64,000 nt of DNA from Sphingomonas rhizophila (GTDB taxonomy: Bacteria; Pseudomonadota; Alphaproteobacteria; Sphingomonadales; Sphingomonadaceae), in the NCBI RefSeq assembly GCF_014396585.1, contig NZ_CP060717.1:868001-932000 (forward strand), in the 5' to 3' direction. Below, piece after piece: positions 17,464 to 25,838 of this stretch. Under the pieces are notes generated by a model. That model ran no database searches. It was not told where the DNA came from and saw nothing but the letters and a program-made list of their open reading frames with translations. Position 1 is the first letter of the stretch; every line of letters begins with the position of its first letter. A program made the position numbers and the translations under genes.

Positions 17464-19767
17464 TCAGTTCGAAAGGGGCGCCCTTTTACTGACTTTTCGA
17501 ACCGATGAAAGCGCGCGCATCGCAACGGCGGAGAGCTGATAGGCGAGGATCGATTCCGCCCCTTGGTTGCGATTGACGCCGTGACGCATCAGCCCATCGT
17601 AACAGGATCCATCGTCGACGATGGCAATGGGGACGCCCGCGTCATTGTCGCCTACAAACCAGCGGAAGGCACTTTCAGCGCGTTCGATCCACACTGGATC
17701 CTTGGTCGCATCGAAAGCCACCGCGGCGGCGTCGACCATCGCCTGCGCTTCTACCGGCTGCTGGTCGTAGACGCCGGGCCGCTGGTACTCGCGGAAGAAG
17801 GATTCATGGCCGATGGGGCGGAACTGGCCATGAGCTCCTCGCTGGAGAGCACTCAGCCATCCCAGCGTCTCGATGCCCCGCTCGATCCATTCCGGGCGGC
17901 CCTCCGCCTGGCCGGCGCGGATATGTGCCTGGCAGAGGCGTGCATTGTCGTAGGCAAGGACCGGCTCATACCAGCGCCAGTCCGATCGGCCGAAATTCGA
18001 AAGCAAGTCGTCCAGCGTCTGGCCGGCGCGGCGAAGCGCTTCGATCGACGCAGCGTGGTCGGGCTGGTGCTTCAGCCGTTCGAACGCGCCCAGGGCTGCG
18101 AAGGCCTGCGAGCGCGGCGCGGACAAGGGCGCCATCGCCTGTGTCGCGCGCTCATAGAGTTCGCGCGCCCAAGACTTGATCGCCGGATCTTTCGCCACCC
18201 GCCCGGTGACGCCAAGCACCCAAAGGGCGCGACCGTTGCTGTCCTCACTTCCGCTTTCCTCGAGCCATTGGCGGTCGAAGCTCATGAAGTTTCGGAAACG
18301 GCCAACTTCGGAGTTCCAGGCTCCCTGGACAAACGCCGCGTAACGATGGGCGAGCACACGCATGTCCTCGTCCAGACTGTCTTCGCGCAGGACGGAGAGC
18401 AGGAGCGCGCGGGCATTGTCGTCGATGCAATAGCCGTGGTCCCAGTCAGGCACGCCGAACAGGCTGTGCTGGAACATCCCCGTGCCGTCGGTCATGCGGT
18501 GCAGCGCGGTGGTCGGAAGCGGGCGGCTCAGCCGGTCGCTGATCGCGGTCTTGGGGTGTGCGGTTCGCGACCGCCCGGCCGCCACGGCGTCGACGGCGCG
18601 TTCGACGACCTGCGGCCAGACCATCGAACGGCACGCCCGATAGACCTTCGTCGCGAGGGCCAGCCGCCGCTCGGGATGGTCAAGAAGTTCGAGAACAGCC
18701 CCGGCAAGCGACTCGCTGCTGCCCGGGTCGACCAGCACGCCCTTGCCGCCGGCCAACAACTCGCTGGCATGGACATAAGGGGTCGACACGATCGGTTTGC
18801 CGACGGCCGCAGCATAGGAGAGCGTGCCCGATGTGACCTGCGCCATGTTAAGGTAAGGCGTGATGTAGACGTCGCTCGCCTGAAGCATGTCGAGAAGTTC
18901 GTTCTGCTCGACGAACGCATTGTGAAAACGGACATGATCCGCGATGCCCAGTTCGGCGACGCGAGCTTCAAGGCTTTCGCGATACCGTTCCCCTTCATGC
19001 CGCTTCAGGTTGGGGTGTGTGGCACCGACGACCAGGTACAGGGTCTCGGGATGGCGGGCGACCACCGCCGGCATCGCCTCGATCATACGGTCGATGCCCT
19101 TGTCCGGCGCGAGTAGGCCGAAGGTCATCAGGACCGTGCGTCCTTCCAAGCCGAAGCGCGGCTTCATGCGGTCGGGCACGATCATCTGCCGGTCCGGCAC
19201 GCCATGCGGAATGACCATGATCCGAGACCGGTCGATGCCGTAGGCCCGGTGAAGGGTGTCGGCGCCGCGTTCTGCCATCACCACCAGCTCGTCTGCGCGA
19301 GCGAGGAGCCGTTCGAACACTCGCGCTTCGGCCTCGGACGGCTTTTCGAGGACGGTGTGAAGCGTGACGACCAGCGGAAGTTCGGTCGCTTCGATCAGCT
19401 GAAGGATATGTTCGCCCGCGCTCCCGCCGAAAATTCCGAATTCGTGCTGGAGCCAGATGGCATCGGCGCCTGCCGCTTCGATCTTCCTCGCCGCCATCCG
19501 GTAGGCTAGCGGATCGTCTGCGCTGATCGTCGCAATCGAGGCAGGGTATTCGACACCGCTGCCATCATCCATCGCGAAATGATCGACAGTGAGTGACGGA
19601 TAACGCTGCGCCAGCGCGTCGGCGAGGTGCGAGGTGAAGGTGGCGAGGCCGCATTTGCGCGGCAGGGCGTTTCCAATCAGCGCGAGCCGCTCGATCGGCG
19701 CGCGCTGCGGCGGCGACGTTGAATGGGATTCGTCCTGACGGACGAACATGACGTCATGATCGAGCAT
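17464..19767 (-). CDS. GT4 glycosyltransferase fused to a C-terminal alpha/alpha-toroid-like domain
   Basis: A 767-residue cytosolic protein. Residues about 25-390 form a GT-B retaining glycosyltransferase (GT4): GNALPRKCGLATFTSHLADA, IWLQHEFGIFGG, VIPHGVPD, LMTFGLLAPDKGIDRMIEAM and the donor-site region NMAQVTSGTLSYAAAVGKP. Residues about 420-767 carry a helical domain with GYCIDDNARALLLS, WYEPVLAYDNARLCQAHI and GVYDQQPVEAQAMVDAA, resembling (alpha/alpha)6 glycosidase-type barrels. The fusion suggests one chain makes a glycoside and binds or trims it. It heads the GT4-GH130-PMI cluster. The sugar donor (GDP-mannose would fit the neighbours) is inferred. Confidence 0.78.
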   Translation of the reverse strand: MLDHDVMFVRQDESHSTSPPQRAPIERLALIGNALPRKCGLATFTSHLADALAQRYPSLTVDHFAMDDGSGVEYPASIATISADDPLAYRMAARKIEAAGADAIWLQHEFGIFGGSAGEHILQLIEATELPLVVTLHTVLEKPSEAEARVFERLLARADELVVMAERGADTLHRAYGIDRSRIMVIPHGVPDRQMIVPDRMKPRFGLEGRTVLMTFGLLAPDKGIDRMIEAMPAVVARHPETLYLVVGATHPNLKRHEGERYRESLEARVAELGIADHVRFHNAFVEQNELLDMLQASDVYITPYLNMAQVTSGTLSYAAAVGKPIVSTPYVHASELLAGGKGVLVDPGSSESLAGAVLELLDHPERRLALATKVYRACRSMVWPQVVERAVDAVAAGRSRTAHPKTAISDRLSRPLPTTALHRMTDGTGMFQHSLFGVPDWDHGYCIDDNARALLLSVLREDSLDEDMRVLAHRYAAFVQGAWNSEVGRFRNFMSFDRQWLEESGSEDSNGRALWVLGVTGRVAKDPAIKSWARELYERATQAMAPLSAPRSQAFAALGAFERLKHQPDHAASIEALRRAGQTLDDLLSNFGRSDWRWYEPVLAYDNARLCQAHIRAGQAEGRPEWIERGIETLGWLSALQRGAHGQFRPIGHESFFREYQRPGVYDQQPVEAQAMVDAAAVAFDATKDPVWIERAESAFRWFVGDNDAGVPIAIVDDGSCYDGLMRHGVNRNQGAESILAYQLSAVAMRALSSVRKVSKRAPLSN

Positions 19768-19785
19768 CGATAGCCTTCACGCTGT

Positions 19786-19806
19786 ACTGGGCCAGAACTG
19801 GGCCAG
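19786..19806. repeat. Tandem 10-mer operator-like repeat upstream of the GT4 gene
   Basis: ACTGGGCCAG occurs twice (19786-19795 and 19797-19806) with one base between, a period of 11 that places both copies on the same helix face. Each copy contains the odd palindrome CTGG-G-CCAG, and GTACTGG/CCAGTAC (19784-19790 and 19803-19809) forms an enclosing inverted repeat. It lies 19-39 bases upstream of the GT4 start codon, where a regulator could control the sugar cluster. Binding protein unknown. Confidence 0.5.
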
Positions 19807-19956
19807 TACCTTCGGAACGAACGTCACTTGTTCCGGTTGCTCTCGTTTCGCACATGCAGCAAAAAAATTCTAGGGCTAGCGACTTGGGAACGAGGTGAAT
19901 TGTTCGATAGTTGCGGCAGACCCTTCAAGGTCAAGGCCCCCGCTTTGTGCGATGCA

Positions 19957-20017
19957 GCAATCGTCCGACGCAAAGCGCCCGGGCCTTTCGACCCGGGCGC
20001 CCTTGCGTGACGATTGC
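19957..20017. other. Long imperfect hairpin, possible structured RNA
   Basis: Three stems stack almost without interruption: GCAATCGTC with GACGATTGC, ACGCAA with TTGCGT, and GCGCCCGGG with CCCGGGCGC around an 8-base loop. Only a 2-base bulge (CG, 19966-19967) and an A against CC mismatch interrupt 24 base pairs. Outer sequences CAAGGTCAAGG and CCTTGGAACTTGG could extend the rod. There is no clear U-run on either side, so it is not a typical intrinsic terminator. Confidence 0.55.
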
Positions 20018-20234
20018 TCGTCAGCCCCCTTGGAACTTGGTCGAGGACCGAAGCCTCGTTGACGAGGGGCTTGAACCCGCAGGACCGGAACGGCAAGCGC
20101 TAACCTGTGTTTGGGTCACAGTTTGGGCGAGGCTGTGTCTGTCCGGCCACAATGTGGTCCCGATTGCGTTGGGCACGGCGCGCCTCTAGAGCTTCGCCCC
20201 GTCCACCCACCGACCTTCCAGAGGCTTTCACCCC

Positions 20235-21557
20235 TTGCGTGTTTCCCGATCCTTTCTTCCCGTGCTCAAGGAAAGCCCGTCCGACGCGCAGATCGTCAGC
20301 CACAAGCTGATGCTCCAGGCGGGGCTCGTCCGCCAGACCGCCGCCGGCATCTATGCCTGGCTTCCGATTGGTTATCGCGTGCTCCGCAAGATCGAGCAGA
20401 TTGTGCGCGAGGAGCAGGACCGGGCGGGTGCCGGCGAGCTCCTGATGCCGACGCTGCAATCGGCCGACCTTTGGCGGCAGTCGGGCCGGTATGACGCCTA
20501 CGGCCCGGAGATGCTTCGTATTACCGACCGCCACAAGCGCGAGATGCTGTACGGTCCGACCAACGAGGAAATGATCACCGCGATCTTCCGTGACGACGTG
20601 AAGAGCTATCGCGACCTGCCGCGCACCCTTTACCACATCCAGTGGAAGTTTCGGGACGAAGTCCGCCCGCGCTTCGGGGTCATGCGCGGCCGCGAATTCC
20701 TGATGAAGGATGCCTATTCCTTCGATCTCGACGAGGCGGGCGCACGGCTGAGCTACTACACGCAAATGCTGGCCTATCTTCGGACCTTTAAGCGGCTCGG
20801 TATCCAGGCCGTGCCGATGAAGGCGGCGTCGGGCCCGATCGGCGGCGACCTGAGCCACGAGTTCATCGTGCTTGCCCCCACCGGAGAAAGCGAAGTCTTC
20901 TACGACGCCGCCTTCGAGGAGTTCGACTGGGCGCGCGACAGCCTCGATTATAGCGACGAGGCCGGTCTCCATGGGCTTTTCGAACAGGTGAGCACGACAT
21001 ACGCCGCCACCGATGAGACGCACGACGAGGCGCGCTGGGCCGACGTGCCGCAAGACCGCCGCCGCACCGGTCGCGGGATCGAAGTCGGCCACATCTTCTA
21101 TTTCGGAGAAAAGTACTCATCGTCGATGGGCCTCAAGGTGTCGGGCGCCGATGGCGGGATGGTCGTTCCGCATATGGGCAGCTACGGAATCGGCGTCTCG
21201 CGCTTGGTCGGAGCGATCATCGAGGCCAGCCATGACGATAACGGAATCGTCTGGCCCGAGGCGGTCGCGCCGTGGAAGGTCGGACTTGTCACGATGCGCG
21301 GTGACGACGCTGCAAGTATCGCGGCTGCCGACGATCTTTACGCTCGACTCAATGCAGCGGGAGTGGAGACGCTCTACGACGACCGCGACGAGCGGGGTGG
21401 CGTCAAGCTGGGCTCGATGGACCTGATCGGTCTGCCCTGGCAGGTGATCATCGGCCCGCGTGGGCTTGCGGCCGGAAATGTCGAACTCAAGAATCGGCGG
21501 ACCGGCGAAAAGCTCGAGCTGCCGATCGACGCCGTGGTGGGGCACCTGACCGCATGA
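20235..21557 (+). CDS. proS: Prolyl-tRNA synthetase (short alphaproteobacterial type)
   Basis: A 440-residue class II aminoacyl-tRNA synthetase lacking the large editing insertion of the E. coli enzyme, as is usual in alphaproteobacteria. Motif 2 is seen around [16 protein letters not shown] and motif 3 in [16 protein letters not shown]; the anticodon-binding domain ends the protein. The start is a TTG at 20235 because [20 protein letters not shown] matches the family N-terminus and no ATG is available. The stop overlaps lolC (ATGA). Confidence 0.96.
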   Translation: MRVSRSFLPVLKESPSDAQIVSHKLMLQAGLVRQTAAGIYAWLPIGYRVLRKIEQIVREEQDRAGAGELLMPTLQSADLWRQSGRYDAYGPEMLRITDRHKREMLYGPTNEEMITAIFRDDVKSYRDLPRTLYHIQWKFRDEVRPRFGVMRGREFLMKDAYSFDLDEAGARLSYYTQMLAYLRTFKRLGIQAVPMKAASGPIGGDLSHEFIVLAPTGESEVFYDAAFEEFDWARDSLDYSDEAGLHGLFEQVSTTYAATDETHDEARWADVPQDRRRTGRGIEVGHIFYFGEKYSSSMGLKVSGADGGMVVPHMGSYGIGVSRLVGAIIEASHDDNGIVWPEAVAPWKVGLVTMRGDDAASIAAADDLYARLNAAGVETLYDDRDERGGVKLGSMDLIGLPWQVIIGPRGLAAGNVELKNRRTGEKLELPIDAVVGHLTA

Positions 21558-22804
21558 TCCTCAACCGTTACGAGCGCATGATCGCCAAGCGCTACCTGCT
21601 GCCCACCAAGGGCGAGGGGTTCATCTTCGTCGTCGCCGGCTTTTCGATCGGGGCCGTCGCGCTTGGCGTCGCCGCGCTGATCATCGTCATGAGCGTGATG
21701 AATGGCTTCCGCGCCGAACTGTTCGACAAGATCACCGGCCTCAACGGGCACGCCATTATTCAGGGGTACGAAGGCCGTCTCGACGACTGGGAGCAGATCG
21801 CCGAGACCGCGCGCAAGACGCCTGGCGTCATCAACGCCACCCCGTTGATCGAACAGCCGCTGATGGCCTCTGCGAACGGCCGGGTCGAAGGCGTTCTGGT
21901 CCGGGGCAACACGCCGGAGGATATCCGTACCAACCCGACGCTCAACGCCAATGTGAAAGCGGGGGACCTTCGCGCCATTACGCCCGGCAGCGGACAAGTG
22001 GCGATCGGCGCGCGGCTGGCCGAGGCCTTGGGAGCCTATCCGGGCTCGGAAATCCAGCTGATCAGTCCGGAGGGCCGGTCGACACCGGTCGGCACGCTGC
22101 CGCGCATCGTCACCTACACGGTGGGCGCCGTGTTCGAGATCGGCGTCTACGAATACGACAACGCTTTCGTCATCATGCCGATGCGCGACGCGCAGGACCT
22201 GCTGTTGCTGGGCGACCAGGTCGGGATGGTCGAGGTGCAGACTAGCGATCCGGACAAGGTCGATGCGATCATCGCACCGCTGCAATCGATCGTTCGGGGC
22301 AAGGGCATCATCATCGATTGGCGGCAGATGAATTCGGCGCTGTTCGAAGCGCTGGAGGTCGAGCGCGTCGCGATGTTCGTGATTCTGTGCATCATCATCC
22401 TCGTCGCCGCCTTTAACATCGCATCGTCGCTGATCATGCTGGTGCGCGCCAAGACGCGGGACATCGCGATACTTCGGACGATGGGCGCGACGCGGCGGGC
22501 GATGATGCGGATCTTCATGACGGTCGGGGTCACCATCGGCGTCGTCGGCATTATGGTAGGCGCCTTGCTCGGCGCGATCTTCCTGTTCTTCCGCCAGGGC
22601 GTTGTGAACTTCGTCCAGCTGGTCACCGGCCAGAACCTGTGGGACCCGTCGGTGCGCTTCCTGAGCGAGCTGCCGTCGAAGACCGATCCCCTGGAAGTGA
22701 CGGTGATCGTATTGGTGGCGCTGCTCCTGTCATCGATCGCGACTTTCTTCCCGGCGCGCCGCGCCGCGGCGACCGACCCCGTGCAGGTGCTGCGTTATGA
22801 GTGA
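21554..22804 (+). CDS. lolC: Lipoprotein-releasing ABC transporter permease LolC/LolE family
   Basis: A 416-residue inner-membrane protein with one N-terminal helix ([20 protein letters not shown]), a large periplasmic domain and three C-terminal helices ([20 protein letters not shown] and two later segments). The region [20 protein letters not shown] is typical of LolC/E. It extracts mature lipoproteins from the inner membrane and hands them to LolA. Only one permease gene is present, so it may act as a homodimer (LolF type). It overlaps proS by four bases and lolD by eight. Confidence 0.93.
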   Translation: MILNRYERMIAKRYLLPTKGEGFIFVVAGFSIGAVALGVAALIIVMSVMNGFRAELFDKITGLNGHAIIQGYEGRLDDWEQIAETARKTPGVINATPLIEQPLMASANGRVEGVLVRGNTPEDIRTNPTLNANVKAGDLRAITPGSGQVAIGARLAEALGAYPGSEIQLISPEGRSTPVGTLPRIVTYTVGAVFEIGVYEYDNAFVIMPMRDAQDLLLLGDQVGMVEVQTSDPDKVDAIIAPLQSIVRGKGIIIDWRQMNSALFEALEVERVAMFVILCIIILVAAFNIASSLIMLVRAKTRDIAILRTMGATRRAMMRIFMTVGVTIGVVGIMVGALLGAIFLFFRQGVVNFVQLVTGQNLWDPSVRFLSELPSKTDPLEVTVIVLVALLLSSIATFFPARRAAATDPVQVLRYE

Positions 22805-23471
22805 GCCGGTTCTCGAGACGCGCGGGCTTCGCCGCAGCTTCACCCAAGGCGATGTCACGATCGAGGTGCTTCGCGGCATCGACCTTGCCATCCAGCCCGG
22901 GGAGATTGTCGCGCTGCTGGGCCCCTCGGGGTCCGGTAAGTCGACGCTGCTCCAGGCGGTGGGATTGCTCGAAGGCGGGTTCGAAGGGTCGATCCGGATC
23001 GCAGGCCACGAAGCATCGGCGATGAACAACGACCAGCGCACGGATCTTCGCCGCGATGCGCTGGGCTTCGTCTACCAGTTCCATCATCTGCTGCCGGATT
23101 TTGACGCACGTGAGAATGTCGTTCTTCCCCAGCTGATCCACGGCGCGACGCCTGAGGAGGCCCGGGCCCGGGCGGACGAGTTGCTGAGCAAGCTCGGACT
23201 GTCCCAACGGCTCGACCATCGTCCCTCGAAATTGTCGGGCGGCGAACAGCAGCGTGTCGCGGTCGCGCGAGCGCTTGCCAATCGACCGCCGTTGGTCCTG
23301 GCCGACGAGCCGACCGGCAACCTCGATGAAGCGACGGCCGATCGCGTGCTTGCAGAGTTTCTGACGCTGGTTCGCGGCGAGGGGAGCGCCGCGCTGGTCG
23401 CAACTCACAACGAGCGGCTGGCGGCGAAGATGGACCGTGTCGTGCGGCTGCATGAAGGGCACCTCGAATGA
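22797..23471 (+). CDS. lolD: Lipoprotein-releasing ABC transporter ATP-binding protein LolD
   Basis: A 224-residue ATPase: Walker [15 protein letters not shown] near residue 40, Q-loop region [12 protein letters not shown], signature [16 protein letters not shown], Walker [13 protein letters not shown] and switch histidine VATHNE. It powers the LolC-type permease encoded upstream, with which its reading frame overlaps. The next gene, itself a predicted lipoprotein, overlaps its stop. Confidence 0.95.
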   Translation: MSEPVLETRGLRRSFTQGDVTIEVLRGIDLAIQPGEIVALLGPSGSGKSTLLQAVGLLEGGFEGSIRIAGHEASAMNNDQRTDLRRDALGFVYQFHHLLPDFDARENVVLPQLIHGATPEEARARADELLSKLGLSQRLDHRPSKLSGGEQQRVAVARALANRPPLVLADEPTGNLDEATADRVLAEFLTLVRGEGSAALVATHNERLAAKMDRVVRLHEGHLE

Positions 23472-24004
23472 AGCAATCCCTGGTCTTCTGCGCCCTTTCG
23501 TTGGCGCTCGCCGCTTGCGGCGACAGCGATCAGGACAAGCTTTCCGACGACCTCGCCTCCGCCGAGCGCGGCGTTTCGCCGGGCGAGGAAGCCTCCGAGA
23601 ACTTCGCCGAGGACGTCAACCAGGTCGCCGCCGCAGCCACGCCGAAGCCGGCGCCGGTTGCGAACGAAGTCGATGAGGAGGAACCTGAGGAGGCCTCCGA
23701 CCCACTGGCGCCCATCGACCGGCCTAGGCCCGCCGCGAATGTCCAGCCCAGCTTCGATTGTGGGTTCGCGACCACAGACGCGGAGCAGTGGATCTGCGAC
23801 GATCCGGACCTCGCCGCTCTTGACCGGACGATGAGCGCGAATTACCGGCGCGCACTCGCCCGGACGGACAGCGCGAGAGCCTCGATCCTGCGCCGGAGCG
23901 GCCAGCAATTCCTTCGCGATCGCAATCGCTGCCCCGATCCGGACTGCGTTGCGCAGGCCTATCGCTGGCGTCTTCGAGAAATCGCCGAAATCGAAGGGCG
24001 CTGA
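23468..24004 (+). CDS. Lipoprotein with C-terminal LprI-like (DUF1311) domain
   Basis: A 178-residue protein. A signal peptide ends in the lipobox LALAAC, so the cysteine at residue 18 should be lipidated. A long acidic, proline/alanine-rich linker (about residues 20-95) leads to a cysteine-rich domain: [27 protein letters not shown] and [21 protein letters not shown], the pattern of LprI-type lysozyme-inhibitor domains. It is coupled to lolD (ATGA). The lysozyme-inhibitor role is inference from the domain only. Confidence 0.78.
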   Translation: MKQSLVFCALSLALAACGDSDQDKLSDDLASAERGVSPGEEASENFAEDVNQVAAAATPKPAPVANEVDEEEPEEASDPLAPIDRPRPAANVQPSFDCGFATTDAEQWICDDPDLAALDRTMSANYRRALARTDSARASILRRSGQQFLRDRNRCPDPDCVAQAYRWRLREIAEIEGR

Positions 24005-24007
24005 GCG

Positions 24008-24487
24008 ATGGGCAGAATCCACGAGATACCGGTGCAGAAGGCTGACGGATTGACCGGAAACCTGGCCAGCGAAGACGGCAAGGTGATGCTGATCGTCAAC
24101 GTGGCGTCGAAGTGCGGATTCACGCCGCAATATGAAGGTCTCGAGACCTTGCACAAGGACCTGTCGGCGCGCGGGTTCACCGTACTTGGTTTTCCCTGTA
24201 ACCAGTTTGGCGCGCAGGAACCCGGCGACGCGGAGGAAATCGCCACTTTCTGCAAGCTGATCTACGACGTGGACTTTCCGCTGTTCGCCAAGATCGACGT
24301 TAACGGAGACGAGGCCGCACCAATCTACCGCTACCTGAAGGACGAGGCGCCCGGCCTCCTCGGCTCCAAGGCGATCAAGTGGAACTTCACCAAGTTCCTC
24401 GTCGACCGCACTGGGAAGGTCGTCAGGCGCTACGCACCGCAAACCAAGCCGGAAGAACTGCGCGGCGACATCGAGGCGCTGCTCTAG
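24008..24487 (+). CDS. Glutathione peroxidase family protein
   Basis: A 159-residue thiol peroxidase. The catalytic tetrad is visible: Cys in VNVASKCGFTPQY, Gln in FPCNQFGAQEPG, and Trp/Asn in IKWNFTKFLVD. It uses cysteine, not selenocysteine, and most bacterial members use thioredoxin as well as glutathione to reduce hydroperoxides. No signal peptide, so cytosolic. It follows the lipoprotein gene by three bases. Confidence 0.94.
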   Translation: MGRIHEIPVQKADGLTGNLASEDGKVMLIVNVASKCGFTPQYEGLETLHKDLSARGFTVLGFPCNQFGAQEPGDAEEIATFCKLIYDVDFPLFAKIDVNGDEAAPIYRYLKDEAPGLLGSKAIKWNFTKFLVDRTGKVVRRYAPQTKPEELRGDIEALL

Positions 24488-24546
24488 CGATTGCCAAGCC
24501 TGCCCGCGCAGCGCATGGTCTTGCTCGACGCGGGTTGGGGGCGACC

Positions 24547-25779
24547 ATGACGACGGCAGGACCGGTTTCCGAGGGCAATCGCATCGTCGAGCTCGACGTG
24601 CTGCGCGGCGTGGCGCTGTTCGGCGTCCTGTTGATGAATTTCGTCGGCTTCGTCAGCGCGGGCGTCGTCACGACCGATGCGCAGCTTGCCGCACTACCGA
24701 CGGCTCAGGTTGACCGATGGGTCAACTTCGCCGTGCTGTGGCTGGTCGGCGACAAGGCCAATACGATGTTCGCGACCCTGTTCGGCCTCGGCTTCTATTT
24801 GCAGATGAAGCGGGGCGAAGGACGCCCGGGCTTCGAGAGACGCTACACCCGCCGGCTAGTCTGGCTCCTGGTGTTCGGATTGCTCAATGTGACCCTGCTC
24901 TGGGTGTGGGACATTCTCCACGTCTACGCGATTGCCGGCTTCGCCTTGCTGCTGATGCGGAACTGGACGACGCGAACACTGGTCATCTTTGGGGCGATCG
25001 CGGCCCTCTACACCAGCCATGTACAGGATTGGTGGCTGGGCAGGCTTGGCATCCATCTGATCCCGGACTCCATGTACCAGGCGCCAGCAGTCCTTGCGCG
25101 ACAGGCCGTCGTGACCGGCGGTAGCTATGCCGAAGTCACCGCGATGATGTGGCGCTGGACGGCCATCGAATGGCTGGCCGGCGGCATGCTCGTCGGTTGG
25201 ATCGTCTATGCGCTGGGTCGTTTTGCGCTGGGCGCCGCAATCGGCCGAAGCGGGATTCTCGACGACATCAAGGGCCACCTTCCGCTCCTGCGGCGGGTAA
25301 CGGGGATCGCGCTGCCGGTCGGCCTGATCCTAGCGCTGGTAGCGCGTCTGTGGGACGAGGACATCTGGCGGCCCTTCGACGGTGCCGGTTACGTCGGTGA
25401 ATTCCTTCGTTCGCCCGCGGCGCTGGTGCTGGCTGCCGGTTATTCCGCCGGCATCGTTATCTCGCTCCGCCAACGCTGGGGCGCGCGCTGGTTCGGAATG
25501 CTGGCGCCGGTCGGGCAGATGGCGCTGACCAATTATGTGATGCAGGGCCTCATCTACGCCATCGTCCTGTTCGGCGTCGGGCCGGGGTTCGGCATGGCCG
25601 GTCGCATAGGCGCCAGTGCCGTCACCGTGATCGCGGTCGCATTCTTCGCGTTCCAGATCGTCTTCAGCTACTGGTGGCTGGCGCGATTCCGCTTCGGACC
25701 GATGGAATGGGTGTGGCGCACGCTGACCTATGGCAAGGCGCCGGAGATGCGTCGAACCGCCGAGAATTTCGCCATATAA
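24547..25779 (+). CDS. DUF418 domain-containing membrane protein
   Basis: A 410-residue polytopic protein with the N-terminal RIVELDVLRGVALFGVLLMNF motif and C-terminal region VGQMALTNYVMQGLIYAIV, GYSAGI and WWLARFRFGPMEWVWRTLTY, all typical of DUF418 (YeiB-type) proteins. Function unknown; related to acyltransferase-3-like membrane proteins. The start at ATG 24547 (MTTAGPVSEGNRI) was chosen because the longer upstream frame overlaps the peroxidase gene and is not conserved. Confidence 0.88.
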   Translation: MTTAGPVSEGNRIVELDVLRGVALFGVLLMNFVGFVSAGVVTTDAQLAALPTAQVDRWVNFAVLWLVGDKANTMFATLFGLGFYLQMKRGEGRPGFERRYTRRLVWLLVFGLLNVTLLWVWDILHVYAIAGFALLLMRNWTTRTLVIFGAIAALYTSHVQDWWLGRLGIHLIPDSMYQAPAVLARQAVVTGGSYAEVTAMMWRWTAIEWLAGGMLVGWIVYALGRFALGAAIGRSGILDDIKGHLPLLRRVTGIALPVGLILALVARLWDEDIWRPFDGAGYVGEFLRSPAALVLAAGYSAGIVISLRQRWGARWFGMLAPVGQMALTNYVMQGLIYAIVLFGVGPGFGMAGRIGASAVTVIAVAFFAFQIVFSYWWLARFRFGPMEWVWRTLTYGKAPEMRRTAENFAI

Positions 25780-25838
25780 CTGGGGATAAATCGCGGGTCC
25801 GGCTGGAGAATCGCGGCGGCGATGGCCATAGTCGGGCG

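Larger units (their letters stand above)
19768..20234. other. Non-coding region between the GT4 gene and proS
   Basis: This 467-base stretch separates the divergent GT4 (minus) and proS (plus) genes. Open frames inside it (for example 19824-20096 on the minus strand) run through the large hairpin and have no recognisable protein features. It holds the tandem operator-like repeat at 19786-19806, an inverted repeat CGGAAC/GTTCCG near 19814-19836, the long hairpin at 19957-20017 and a smaller hairpin (AAGCC-TCG with CGAGGGGCTT) near 20051-20072. A structured RNA is possible; I see no match to a known RNA family by eye. Confidence 0.5.

Noticed and set aside
19921..20075. 6S RNA or SRP RNA in the proS upstream region
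   Set aside because: A rod-like fold is possible, but the SRP tetraloop motif is missing and the genomic position is unusual for 6S RNA; not enough to name it.
19824..20096. 90-codon minus-strand frame in the proS upstream gap
   Set aside because: It crosses the perfect arms of the large hairpin and begins inside the second one; no domain or ribosome site.
20100..21092. 330-codon minus-strand frame over proS
   Set aside because: It mirrors the codon pattern of proS, has no recognisable domain and no ribosome site.
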